NCBI GenBank assembly: GCA_903862935.1
Contig: CAIOZY010000001.1
Span: 1-64,000, forward strand
Reading direction: 5' to 3'
Source of the DNA: an uncultured Opitutaceae bacterium
GTDB taxonomy: Bacteria > Verrucomicrobiota > Verrucomicrobiia > Opitutales > Opitutaceae
Length of the DNA: 64,000 bases
The translations under genes and the position numbers were made by a program. Under the pieces are notes generated by a model. The model did not search any database. It had not been told where the DNA came from and worked only from the letters and a program-made list of their open reading frames with translations. Below, in pieces: positions 9,888 through 18,595 of the stretch (position 1 is the stretch's first letter; each line of letters begins with the position of its first letter).

Positions 9888-11147
9888 ATGCCGGTATGGC
9901 CGCTTATGGCGGTCCCGGACGACAATGCTGCAGCGGCGGTTGCAAAACCGGCCGGCGGGCAGGGGACGGTGCTGAAGGTCCTGCTGGCCATCAGCGTCTC
10001 CCACATGCTCAACGACACGATCCAGTCGTTGCTGCCGGCGCTTTATCCGCTCCTGAAGGCTGCCTTCAAGCTCAACTTTGCCCAGGTCGGGTTGATCACC
10101 CTCACGTTCCAGGCGACCGCCTCGCTCCTCCAGCCCGTCGTGGGGATCTACACGGACCGCAAACCCAAGCCTTACTCCCTGGCAATCGGCATGGGCTGCA
10201 CCCTTGTGGGCCTGGTCGCCCTGTCCTTCGCGCGCCACTACGGGATGGTCCTCGCCTCCGCGGCCCTGGTGGGCCTGGGTTCCTCGGTCTTCCATCCCGA
10301 GGCCTCCCGGATGGCCAAGATGGCCTCCGGAGGCCGCCACGGCTTCGCTCAGTCCGTCTTCCAGGTTGGGGGCAACTTCGGCACCTCCCTTGGCCCCCTG
10401 CTTGCAGCCGCGGTCGTCGTGCCCCGGGGTCAGGCCCACATCCTGTGGTTCTCTCTTCTGGCACTGGCCGGAATCATCGTCCTATCGCGTGTGGGCAGCT
10501 GGTACGCCGGTCGGCTTGCGGAGATGCGCCGCTGGACCCGTGAGCACGAACAGATGTGGCACCCGCACCTGTCACGCAGGAAGGTGGTCCTGTCGGTCGT
10601 CGTCTTGATGGCGCTCATCTTCTCCAAGTACTTCTACCTCGCCAGCTTGACGAGCTACTACACCTTCTACCTGATCCACAAGTTCAACGTCGGGGTCCAG
10701 GGAGCCCAGATCTGCCTGTTCGTCTTCCTGTTCTCGGTGGCCGCCGGGACCCTGATCGGCGGGCCCCTGGGGGACCGGTTTGGACGAAAGTACGTGATTT
10801 GGGGGTCGATCCTGGGGGTGGCCCCCTTTAGCCTGATCCTGCCCCACGTGAACCTGGTGTGGACGATCATCCTGACGGTGCCGATCGGCGTCATCCTCGC
10901 CTCGGCCTTCTCGGCTATCTTGGTCTATGCGCAGGAGCTCATTCCCGGCCGGACGGGGACCGTGGCCGGGCTTTTCTTCGGATTCGCCTTCGGTATGGGG
11001 GGGCTCGGGTCGGCGGCCCTCGGATATTTGGCGGATCGAACGAGCATTTTCTTTGTCTACCAGGTCTGCGGGTTCCTTCCGCTGATCGGGCTTCTGACCG
11101 GTTTCCTGCCCAATCTTGAAAAGTTCTCGAAACCGGTCCGGTCCTGA
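9888..11147 (+). CDS. fsr: MFS transporter, fosmidomycin-resistance (Fsr) family
   Basis: 419 residues with about twelve hydrophobic segments in two halves separated by a charged loop around residues 210-235. The opening helix ISVSHMLNDTIQSLLPALYP, the loop YTDRKPKP after helix 2 and GSSVFHPEASR are characteristic of Fsr-like exporters. The second half has the loop GPLGDRFGRKYVIW. The likely role is proton-coupled efflux of a small phosphonate or other drug-like compound. The 5' end has two close starts (9888 ATG and an ATG six codons on), so the exact start is uncertain. Confidence 0.85.
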   Translation: MPVWPLMAVPDDNAAAAVAKPAGGQGTVLKVLLAISVSHMLNDTIQSLLPALYPLLKAAFKLNFAQVGLITLTFQATASLLQPVVGIYTDRKPKPYSLAIGMGCTLVGLVALSFARHYGMVLASAALVGLGSSVFHPEASRMAKMASGGRHGFAQSVFQVGGNFGTSLGPLLAAAVVVPRGQAHILWFSLLALAGIIVLSRVGSWYAGRLAEMRRWTREHEQMWHPHLSRRKVVLSVVVLMALIFSKYFYLASLTSYYTFYLIHKFNVGVQGAQICLFVFLFSVAAGTLIGGPLGDRFGRKYVIWGSILGVAPFSLILPHVNLVWTIILTVPIGVILASAFSAILVYAQELIPGRTGTVAGLFFGFAFGMGGLGSAALGYLADRTSIFFVYQVCGFLPLIGLLTGFLPNLEKFSKPVRS

Positions 11148-11172
11148 AACGACTAGCCATATACCCACAAAC

Positions 11173-12375
11173 ATGAAACTCCCCCTGCTTTCCCTGATCG
11201 CCGTCGCCTTTGCGGCCTATATGCCGGCGCAGACGCCGAACCCGCCTCCGGCCTACACCCCCGAGCAGCTCGACCAGCTGCTCGCCCCGATCGCCCTCTA
11301 TCCGGATCCCCTGATCGCGATCATTTTGCCGGCGACCACCGTGCCGGCCGACATCGTGATGGCCGCCCGCTTCCTCTCCGAGGGGGGCAGCCCTGCGATG
11401 ATTGACGACCAGCCCTGGGACGAGAGCGTGAGGGCGCTCGCCCGCTATCCGGATGTCATCCGCTGGCTCGACTCGAACCTGCGTTTCACGCGGGCGGCGG
11501 GCGAGGCCTTCCAGCAGCAGCCGGCCGAGGTCATGAGGTCGGTCCAGCGGCTGCGGGCCCGGGCCCTGGCTGCGGGCACCCTGGGAACGGCCCCGCACCA
11601 GGTGGTCGTGAGGGAGGGCACCGAGATCTGCATCCTGCCCGCCGAGGACAACCTGATCTACGTCCCGCAGTACGACCCCGAACTCGTCTATGCCGTGCCG
11701 CCGGGATACGCCGGCCCGTTCTTCGGCTTCGGCGTCGGTTTTGCCGTCGGCCCCTGGCTGTGCTACTCGTGCAATTGGGATGACTTCGGGATCTGGGTCG
11801 GACTGTGGCACCCCCACTGGGGTTACTACCGCGATTGGCGCAACCCGGGACCGGATCACCGCGGCACCATCTGGCGGCCGGATCCCCGCTGGGAGCGCGC
11901 CGGCCGCGAGAATTTCCGCCGCCCGGCAATCGAGCGCGTGATGCCCGCCCCGATGCGTGGAGCTCCGCTTTCCCCGAGACGCCCCCCGGCGCCCGCTCCC
12001 CGAGAGAACATCAGGGAGTCCGGGGGCCATGCCCCGGCGCCCGCCCGTGCGGGCGCGCCCGAGAACCGGCCGGCTCCGGCCGCCCGCACGGCCCCGGAGC
12101 GCGCCCGCAGCACCCCGGCGCCCACTCCCTCTCAGCCTTCGGTCAGCCATCCCGCGGCCCCGTCGCCGGGCGGCCAGCCGGTCCCCGCGCGGGGCACAGC
12201 GACACCGTCCCGCGAACCGCAGGGCGCTCGCAGCAACGCTCCGGATTCGCGGCCCTCGGGCGGCGCGGCCGCCCACCCGGCCGCGGCCCGGGCTACTCCG
12301 TCGGCGCCGTCGGCCCCGCCTGCCCGTTCGGACTCCCGCCCGTCGGGCTCCGACGACCGCAAGCCGCAGCCCTAG
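11173..12375 (+). CDS. DUF3300 secreted protein
   Basis: 400 residues. The ATG at 11173 is preferred because it begins a signal peptide (MKLPLLSLIAVAFAAYMPAQ). Residues about 25-200 form the DUF3300 domain, with the signature LDQLLAPIALYPDPLIAIIL followed by WDESVRALARYPDVI. The central part is Trp-rich (WDDFGIWVGLWHPHW) and the last 170 residues are Pro/Ala/Arg-rich and low in complexity, probably disordered. The function of DUF3300 is unknown. The domain is common in secreted or envelope proteins of Gram-negative bacteria. Confidence 0.8.
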   Translation: MKLPLLSLIAVAFAAYMPAQTPNPPPAYTPEQLDQLLAPIALYPDPLIAIILPATTVPADIVMAARFLSEGGSPAMIDDQPWDESVRALARYPDVIRWLDSNLRFTRAAGEAFQQQPAEVMRSVQRLRARALAAGTLGTAPHQVVVREGTEICILPAEDNLIYVPQYDPELVYAVPPGYAGPFFGFGVGFAVGPWLCYSCNWDDFGIWVGLWHPHWGYYRDWRNPGPDHRGTIWRPDPRWERAGRENFRRPAIERVMPAPMRGAPLSPRRPPAPAPRENIRESGGHAPAPARAGAPENRPAPAARTAPERARSTPAPTPSQPSVSHPAAPSPGGQPVPARGTATPSREPQGARSNAPDSRPSGGAAAHPAAARATPSAPSAPPARSDSRPSGSDDRKPQP

Positions 12376-12388
12376 CTCTTTCGCGGGC

Positions 12389-13639
12389 TTAGCCCGTCCG
12401 CTTCCGGAAGATCGCGCACACCGTCTCGAAGACCTGCTCGACCGCAATTGCCCTCAGGCACGCGTTGTCCCGGCAGGCGGTCTGGCGGTTGTTGAAGGCG
12501 TTGATGCATGGACTGCACGCAAGACCAGCCCAGAGGGGGTGGCTGCGGGGGCCGGGCGCAGCAAAAAGGAGCGGTGTTTCCGGGCCGAACAGCGCGACAA
12601 CATCGATCGGGGTGAGGGCTGCAAAGTGGGCGGGCCCGCTGTCGTTGGTGACCAGAACCTCGGCCAGGCCGTAGGCGACCAACAGCTGCCTTAAGCTCGT
12701 CTTCCCTGCGAGGCAGACGCAGCGCGGGGAAGCGACCTGGGCGACAAGGCCGGCGACGATTGCTTTCTCCTCGGGGGCGCCCGTGAAGCCGATGCAAAGG
12801 CCTGGGAATTCCGCGAGGAGCCGCCGGGCGAGCTCCACGTAGTTGCTCGCCTCCCAGCGGCGCAGCGGCAGGAGATCGCCCGCGTTCGCGTTCAGGAGAA
12901 TGAGGCGGCCGCCCTCCGGAACGCCGAGCCCGGCGATCATTCGGTGAACCTCGGCCACCTCCCCGGGCGCCGGCCTGAACAGCGGCAGGGGAGAGGGTGG
13001 GGGCGGATTCAGGGGGAATGTCGGCAGGAGCCGCGGATCGGCGTCGAGCGCCTGGACCAGGCTCGTGAAGGTGCGGTTGGTGTGCAGGTGGGGGTTGTAG
13101 AGCACCCGGTGGGTCATCAGGTCGCCGCGATACGGGCCCTCCCGGAAATAGGTGTGGAACCCGACCCGGCGCCTCGCCCCGGTCAGGTAGCAGATCGCGG
13201 CCGAGGTCCGCGCGAAGAACTCCATGTCGATGCAGGCCCCAAGTCTCATCCGGCGAAGCTCCCTCAGGCGCGCCAGGGCGCTTGCGATCATGGAGCCAAG
13301 CGAGCGGGTGCGGATCGTCAGAACATTCCGTTCGGGGATCAGGCCGAGGACATCCACGATGAACCGGTTCTCCTCAAACGCCAGGAGGTACACCCGGTCC
13401 CGTCCGACCCGGTCGACCGCGGCGCGGATCGCGTCGTACGCGAGGACGGTCGAGCCCTGCTCGGCGAGTTTGAGAAACACAATCGATCCGGTTTCGCCGC
13501 CCGCCGCGGAACCGCCAAACAGGTCGCCCAGCCTCCGTACCGCCGTCAGCACCGCGCACGCCGGAACCCCCGCCAGGCGGTCGATCCGCTGCAGCGTGCG
13601 GGCCCGTGCGCTGAATCGGGGGCCTGGGGTTGGGTTCAT
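12389..13639 (-). CDS. Glycosyltransferase family 9 (heptosyltransferase-like)
   Basis: 416 residues, GT-B fold. The C-terminal half holds the family signature for nucleotide-sugar binding (TNDSGPAHFAALT, then LFGPETP) and LILLNANAGDLLPLRRWE, the lead-in of the second Rossmann domain. GT9 enzymes add heptose or related sugars in lipopolysaccharide assembly at the inner membrane. A Cys-rich tail (CSPCINAFNNRQTACRDNAC) near residues 380-400 is seen in a subset of the family. It is a single gene on the minus strand, convergent with the DUF3300 gene. The acceptor is unknown. Confidence 0.85.
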   Translation of the reverse strand: MNPTPGPRFSARARTLQRIDRLAGVPACAVLTAVRRLGDLFGGSAAGGETGSIVFLKLAEQGSTVLAYDAIRAAVDRVGRDRVYLLAFEENRFIVDVLGLIPERNVLTIRTRSLGSMIASALARLRELRRMRLGACIDMEFFARTSAAICYLTGARRRVGFHTYFREGPYRGDLMTHRVLYNPHLHTNRTFTSLVQALDADPRLLPTFPLNPPPPSPLPLFRPAPGEVAEVHRMIAGLGVPEGGRLILLNANAGDLLPLRRWEASNYVELARRLLAEFPGLCIGFTGAPEEKAIVAGLVAQVASPRCVCLAGKTSLRQLLVAYGLAEVLVTNDSGPAHFAALTPIDVVALFGPETPLLFAAPGPRSHPLWAGLACSPCINAFNNRQTACRDNACLRAIAVEQVFETVCAIFRKRTG

Positions 13640-13798
13640 CCTTAGGTGCTCTTACAGGCTCAGATGGGAAAATCCGAGCCATTTGTGTCGGGCGGGGGCG
13701 CGTTTGCCTTCACAGAAATACATGGCACCTTTGTGTCCGGCAGGCGTCAAACCTTACGGTCCTGCATAGGCCAGCAAACCCTGATTTCTCGATCAACC

Positions 13799-14359
13799 AT
13801 GAAGACAGAAAACCTGATCTTGTCCGCGGTGTTCGCCGCAGCGATCCTCACGACGGGCGCCCTCGCCCAGACCTCCCCCGATGCGTCCGCCCCGGGGACC
13901 CCCGCGCCCGACCGGATTGTCTACGTTCCCCAGCTGCCCACGGCGGGCGACCTGCTCAACGCAGGCAAGGCCCAGGGGCTCACGGTCTCACGAATCGAGC
14001 AGACAAGCGATTCGGTCAGTGTCGCCTACGCTTCCTCGACGGGCCAGATGACGACGGTTTTGTACCGGCCGATCAGCGCTGCTGACGAGGGATCCGCGCC
14101 GGGTGCGCCCCAGGCTCCGGCAGCTCCCTACGCGCCGGCCGCCCCGTCGGCGGGCCCGGCCTCCGCTCCGGCGGCTGCGACCACGGTGGTCTACACGACT
14201 CCGGCCTATCCGTATCCCTACGGCTACCCGTACGGCTACTACAACCCCTGGTGGGACTGGGCTCCCGTCGCGGTTGCGGTCGGCTTCGGGCTGGGCTGGG
14301 AGGGCGGCCACGGCTGGGGCCACGGGGGCGGTTACCACGGCGGCGGCTATCGCCGCTAG
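13799..14359 (+). CDS. Secreted low-complexity protein with Gly/His-rich tail
   Basis: 186 residues from the ATG at 13799, which starts a signal peptide (about 1-23, ending ALAQ). A short folded segment (about 38-95, IVYVPQLPTAGDLLNAGKAQG) is followed by a Pro/Ala-rich stretch, a Tyr/Pro-rich patch (YPYPYGYPYGYYNPWW) and a Gly/His tail (GGHGWGHGGGYHGGGYRR). The His/Gly tail could bind metal or mediate surface association. No family was recognised. Confidence 0.7.
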   Translation: MKTENLILSAVFAAAILTTGALAQTSPDASAPGTPAPDRIVYVPQLPTAGDLLNAGKAQGLTVSRIEQTSDSVSVAYASSTGQMTTVLYRPISAADEGSAPGAPQAPAAPYAPAAPSAGPASAPAAATTVVYTTPAYPYPYGYPYGYYNPWWDWAPVAVAVGFGLGWEGGHGWGHGGGYHGGGYRR

Positions 14360-14398
14360 AGTCCCGGGGGGCCGTAATCCTCGCGCTTGACAGTCGGG

Positions 14399-14986
14399 TC
14401 AGTGGCCCGACTGGAGCGATTTCTTCAGCTTGTCGATCTTAGGCCGGATCACCACCGAGCAGTAGCCCTGCCCGGGGTGCTTCTCGAAGTAGTCCTGATG
14501 GTAGGCTTCCGCCGGCCAGAACTTCACCAGGGGGACAATCTCGGTGGTGATCGGGTCGGAGAAGGCCGATTGGGCCTCCGCCTTTGCCTTCTCCGCGGCC
14601 GCGCGCTGCGCCTCGCCCTGGAAAAGGATGATCGAGCGGTACTGCGGGCCCTGGTCGTCCCCCTGGCCCCCGACCTGCGTCGGGTTGTGGACCTTCCAGA
14701 AGTACTCGAGCAGCCGCTCGAGCGAGACCTGGGCCGGGTCGAAATCGATCTTGATCACCTCGGCGTGGCCGGTGGCGTGGGAGCAGACCTGCTCGTAGGT
14801 CGGGTTGGCAACCGTGCCGCCGGCGTAGCCGCACGTCACATGGGTCACCCCGGGCAGCAGGTCATAGGCCGCTTGGGTGCACCAGAAGCAGCCGCCTCCC
14901 AGGACGATCGACTCGGTCTTTGCCTGGATCGGGGAACTCATGGAAAAAACGGAGCCGAAAAAAAGGGCGAGGGCAACGGGTTTCAT
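14399..14986 (-). CDS. msrA: Peptide methionine (S)-S-oxide reductase MsrA, exported
   Basis: 195 residues. Reduces the S-epimer of methionine sulfoxide in proteins. The catalytic Cys sits in GGCFWCTQA (about residue 33), and the family motifs GYAGG, GHAEV and YRSIILF are present. A signal peptide (about 1-22) places it outside the cytoplasm. Its start overlaps the stop of msrB by 4 bp, so the two form a coupled msrB-msrA pair. Divergent from the multihaem cytochrome gene. It probably repairs oxidised envelope proteins. Confidence 0.93.
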   Translation of the reverse strand: MKPVALALFFGSVFSMSSPIQAKTESIVLGGGCFWCTQAAYDLLPGVTHVTCGYAGGTVANPTYEQVCSHATGHAEVIKIDFDPAQVSLERLLEYFWKVHNPTQVGGQGDDQGPQYRSIILFQGEAQRAAAEKAKAEAQSAFSDPITTEIVPLVKFWPAEAYHQDYFEKHPGQGYCSVVIRPKIDKLKKSLQSGH

Positions 14987-15582
14987 TGGGAATGTTGGGA
15001 CAGCCAGGCCTCGTACTGGGCCCGCGGCATGAAGCGAAGCGAGGCTGAGTTGATGCAGTAGCGTTTGCCCGTCGGGGCAGGGCCGTCGTCGAAGACGTGG
15101 CCGAGGTGGGCGCCGTCGACCGAGCAGTGCACCTCGGTTCTGTCCATGCCGTAGCTCGAATCGGTCTGCGCGGAGACGAAGCGGGGCTCGATGGGCCGGG
15201 TGAAGCTCGGCCAGCCCGTCCCGCTTTCGAACTTGTCCCGGCTGTCGAACAGCGGCGTGTCGCTGCAGACCGAGAAGTAGACCCCGTCCTCATGGCTGTT
15301 CCAGTAGGCGTTGTGGAAGGGGGGCTCGGTCCCCTGCTCGCGGGCGACCCGGTACTGGTCGGCACTCAGGAGTTTCCGCCACTGAGCGTCGGTCTTGCGG
15401 ACCGTGGCCTTCGACATGTCGATCACGACGTTGGAGGGCAGGCCGCAGGCCGACTTGGGTCCGTCGACCGAGCAGGAGGCGGCTTCGGCAGGGGAGGGCT
15501 GGGGGGATGGGGACGTCATGGAGGGTTCGGCGGAGAACACCGCCGCGGGGACCATAAGCAGCGCGAATATGCGGTATTTCAT
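14983..15582 (-). CDS. msrB: Peptide methionine (R)-S-oxide reductase MsrB, exported
   Basis: 199 residues with an N-terminal signal peptide (about 1-18) and a Ser/Pro linker. The SelR/MsrB core runs from about residue 62 and includes EPPFHNAYWNSHEDGVYF, FESGTGWPSF, HLGHVFDDGP and the catalytic Cys in RYCINSASL. The paired CxxC zinc motifs of the classic form are not seen. A Cys in FSVCSDTPLF may act as the resolving residue. First gene of the msrBA operon, reducing the R-epimer of methionine sulfoxide. Confidence 0.93.
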   Translation of the reverse strand: MKYRIFALLMVPAAVFSAEPSMTSPSPQPSPAEAASCSVDGPKSACGLPSNVVIDMSKATVRKTDAQWRKLLSADQYRVAREQGTEPPFHNAYWNSHEDGVYFSVCSDTPLFDSRDKFESGTGWPSFTRPIEPRFVSAQTDSSYGMDRTEVHCSVDGAHLGHVFDDGPAPTGKRYCINSASLRFMPRAQYEAWLSQHSQ

Positions 15583-15727
15583 TAGGAGGTCAGGTTACTC
15601 AGAAACCCAATTATTCCAAGGGTTCCCTGCAATCGCTGTCCGGCGGTCCGGGCGGCCCGAGGGCAAAAAGTGCGCATGCTTAGCCAAGGCGCGGCGAGAC
15701 GCCCCCGCGCCCCCGCCGTTAGCATGG

Positions 15728-17905
15728 ATGATGCAAGTAATGCGCACAGTGCTTCCCGTGATCGCCCTAGCCCTCGCGGTTGGCCGTCTGACGGGCGCAA
15801 GTCCAAACGAGGCCTGCCTGGAGTGCCACTCGGACCGGACCCAGACGATGCAGAAGGGCAAGGCCGAGGTGTCGATCTTTGTCGACTCGGCCGAGCTGGC
15901 AAAGTCCGCCCACGATTCTCTCAAGTGCACCGACTGCCACGAGGGGATCGACGCCTCCGACGTGCCGCACAAGGTGACCCCGGTCAACTGCGGCTCCTGC
16001 CACGATGACATCGGCACCAAGCACGCCTTCCACCACCGGCTGGGCCTTGCGCCGGTTCCGAAGGGCGCCGACACCGCCTGCGCCTCCTGCCACGGAAGCC
16101 ACGCGGTCCAAAAGGTGGGCCTTGCGAGCTCCGCGTTCACCCGGGAGCGCCAGACCGAGTCCTGCGGGAAGTGCCACGAGTCCGCCAAGGCCCAGTTCCT
16201 CGCCTCCGCCCACGGGAAGGCCCTCGCGGGCTCGGCGGACGCCCCCAGCTGCCTGACCTGCCACAAGCACGCCGTCGCCGTGCCCGCCGCCAAAGGCGAG
16301 CTCCTGGAGCTGAAGCGCGTGCAGACCGCCCTGTGCGAGTCCTGCCACATCCACAAGGCCGCCGTCGCAAGCCAGGCCCTGCGCGGCAACCTCTTTGTCG
16401 GCTCCTACGACCAGAGCGTCCACGGGGCGGCCCTGAAGCAGGGCAAGGTCGACGCCGCCAACTGCGTCGACTGCCACGGCGCCCACGAGATGAACCGGGG
16501 CCTGCAGACAGGCGGCCGCATGGCCAAGGTTCGCTCGGCCGAGACCTGCGCGAAGTGCCACGCGGGGATAGCCAAGGAGTTCGCCTCGAGTGTGCACGCC
16601 TCGGCCCTGCGCAAGGGGAGCCCGGACGCCCCGACCTGCACGGACTGCCACGGCGAGCACGACATCCGGGCCCACACCGACCCCACGTCCCCAGTCTACA
16701 AGGCGAACATCGCCCAGCAGGTCTGCGCGACCTGCCACGCCTCGCTTAAGCTCACCAGCAAGTACGGCATGGCCCCGGGCACCTTCCAGACCTTCACCGA
16801 CAGCTACCACGGGATGGCGGTGCGGGAGGGCTCGGTTGTCGTCGCCAACTGCGCCTCCTGCCACAGCTCGCACGCGATCAAGAGCCAGGACGACCCGACC
16901 TCGACGATCTCCAAGGAAAACCTGGTCAAGACCTGCGGCCAGTGCCACCCGGGCGCCAACACCCGCTTCACGGTGGGCAAGGTCCACGTGAGCCCCGATT
17001 CGGCCCGGCAGAAGGAGGGCAGCAACCCCGTCCTCCACCTGATCGCCAGCGCCTACGTCCTGCTGATCGTCGTCGTCGTGGGCGGGATGTTCCTGCACAA
17101 CGCGCTCGACCTTCTGAAGAAGGTCCGCCGAAAGCTCGCGATCCACAAGGGCCTGATCGAGGAGGAGCCCGTGGCGCACCGCCTCTACCTGCGCATGACC
17201 GCCCAGGAGCGGATGCAGCACGGGACCCTGGTCTTGAGCTTCCTCGTCCTGGTCGTGACCGGCTTTGCGCTGCACTACCCGGACAGCTGGTGGGTGGTCG
17301 CTGTGCGCGACCTCTCCCACCGGCTCTTCGACCTGCGTGGCTTGGTCCACCGGGTTGCCGGGATCGTGATGGTCGCGGCCGGCGTCTGGCACATGGCCTA
17401 CCTCGCCTTCACCCCGTCGGGCCGGAGCCTGTTCATGGCCCTGCTGCCCAACAAGCGGGACCTGACCGACCCCTTCGGGGTCCTCCGGTACAACTTGGGG
17501 CTGTCCGAGGAGAAACCCAAGTTCGGGCGCTTCTGCTACATCGAGAAGGCCGAGTACTGGGCGCTCGTCTGGGGCACGATCCTGATGGGGCTCACTGGCC
17601 TGGTCCTGTGGTTTGACAACACCTCGATGGGACTGTTGACCAAGCTCGGGTTCGACATCTCCCGGACGATCCACTTCTACGAGGCGATCCTCGCCACCCT
17701 GGCGATCATCGTCTGGCACCTGTACTTCGTCATCTTCAACCCCGACGTGTACCCGATGAGCCTGGCCTGGCTCACGGGCCGCGTGTCGGAGCGCGAGATG
17801 CTCGAGGAGCACCCGCTCGAGCTGGAGCGGCTCAAGACGTTGGAGCTGGAGCGTTCGAAGAACGTTCCGCCTTCGCCTCCCCCGGCTCCTCCGAAGTCGC
17901 CGTAG
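15728..17905 (+). CDS. Thirteen-haem cytochrome c fused to a cytochrome b561-like membrane domain
   Basis: 725 residues. A signal peptide (about 1-25) is followed by thirteen CxxCH haem c sites (CLECH, CTDCH, CGSCH, CASCH, CGKCH, CLTCH, CESCH, CVDCH, CAKCH, CTDCH, CATCH, CASCH, CGQCH) spread over about 410 residues. An anchoring helix near residue 440 leads into a formate-dehydrogenase-gamma/b561-like domain with several helices and conserved His (HGTLVLSFLVLVVTGFALHY, LVHRVAGIVM, HFYEAILATLAIIVWHLYF are sub-motifs). The likely role is electron exchange between the quinone pool and periplasmic acceptors. Starts at 15728, 15731 and 15740 are all possible. The C-terminal tail overlaps the convergent downstream gene by 74 bp. 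Confidence 0.88.
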   Translation: MMQVMRTVLPVIALALAVGRLTGASPNEACLECHSDRTQTMQKGKAEVSIFVDSAELAKSAHDSLKCTDCHEGIDASDVPHKVTPVNCGSCHDDIGTKHAFHHRLGLAPVPKGADTACASCHGSHAVQKVGLASSAFTRERQTESCGKCHESAKAQFLASAHGKALAGSADAPSCLTCHKHAVAVPAAKGELLELKRVQTALCESCHIHKAAVASQALRGNLFVGSYDQSVHGAALKQGKVDAANCVDCHGAHEMNRGLQTGGRMAKVRSAETCAKCHAGIAKEFASSVHASALRKGSPDAPTCTDCHGEHDIRAHTDPTSPVYKANIAQQVCATCHASLKLTSKYGMAPGTFQTFTDSYHGMAVREGSVVVANCASCHSSHAIKSQDDPTSTISKENLVKTCGQCHPGANTRFTVGKVHVSPDSARQKEGSNPVLHLIASAYVLLIVVVVGGMFLHNALDLLKKVRRKLAIHKGLIEEEPVAHRLYLRMTAQERMQHGTLVLSFLVLVVTGFALHYPDSWWVVAVRDLSHRLFDLRGLVHRVAGIVMVAAGVWHMAYLAFTPSGRSLFMALLPNKRDLTDPFGVLRYNLGLSEEKPKFGRFCYIEKAEYWALVWGTILMGLTGLVLWFDNTSMGLLTKLGFDISRTIHFYEAILATLAIIVWHLYFVIFNPDVYPMSLAWLTGRVSEREMLEEHPLELERLKTLELERSKNVPPSPPPAPPKSP

Positions 17906-18581
17906 CGGCGGCCCGGTAGGCCGCGCCCAACAGCCGCGTCCCGGCCCTGGCGATCCGCTCCAGGGCCGCGACCCGGGTGGCCGCGTCGCAGTCGGTCCGC
18001 ACCGGCCTCACCCGCAGGTCCAGCCGCTCCCCGGCCCGCTCGAGCCATCCCCAGCCCACGGGGATCTCGTGCTCCTCGGCGATCCCCGGTTCGGTCACGA
18101 GGTAGCGCAGGCTGCAGGTGCGGTAGCGCGCCAGCCGGTCGAACTTGACCGAGCCGGCGAGCTTGCGCTGCAGGGTCGCCATTTCGGTCTCCAGGCCGTG
18201 CAGCGTGTCGTGCCTCAAGCCCGTGTAGTCGTAGGCGTCGAACTCGGCGAACAGGCTCTCCCCGCGCCGCAGGTCGGGCCTGTGGACGGCGACCAGGTCC
18301 CGCAGGGCCCGGAGCCGCTCGGCGACCTCGCGCGCCCGGCGCCGGGTCTCGCCCTCCCGGGCGCTGTCGCGCAGCCAGTCGGAGCGGGACTGCTTGCACT
18401 CGAACACAGCCAGGATCCCCGCAGGCGAGGACACCCGCGCACTCGCCGCGGCGAGGTCGGCCCGGTAAGGGCAGCGGGGCAGAGACACCTCCTCGGCGCA
18501 CAGCGGCAGGCCGTTGGCCTGGGCCCAGGCCAACGCCAGGCGCTTGAGGTTCCGGTGGGCGGGAGTTTCCGGGGAGGTCAT
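17832..18581 (-). CDS. PD-(D/E)XK-like (MmcB-like) protein at the end of the SOS mutasome operon
   Basis: 249 residues. An N-terminal half compatible with a restriction-like nuclease fold: Asp in RADLAAA, then GILAVFECKQSRSDWLRD, whose E-x-K followed by a Ser/Asp pair resembles MmcB-type proteins (RADV...VEVKxSxxDF). The second half is unassigned. It begins 14 bp after dnaE2 on the same strand, so it is probably the fifth gene of lexA-imuA-imuB-dnaE2. A DNA-repair role is inferred from fold signature plus context. The family assignment is by motif only. Confidence 0.6.
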   Translation of the reverse strand: MTSPETPAHRNLKRLALAWAQANGLPLCAEEVSLPRCPYRADLAAASARVSSPAGILAVFECKQSRSDWLRDSAREGETRRRAREVAERLRALRDLVAVHRPDLRRGESLFAEFDAYDYTGLRHDTLHGLETEMATLQRKLAGSVKFDRLARYRTCSLRYLVTEPGIAEEHEIPVGWGWLERAGERLDLRVRPVRTDCDAATRVAALERIARAGTRLLGAAYRAAATATSEEPGEAKAERSSNAPAPTS

Positions 18582-18595
18582 GGTCTGCGGAGGGG

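Noticed and set aside
15767-17812. 681-codon open frame antisense to the multihaem cytochrome
   Set aside because: High GC keeps antisense frames open. It has no family features, while the plus strand has thirteen CxxCH sites and a signal peptide.
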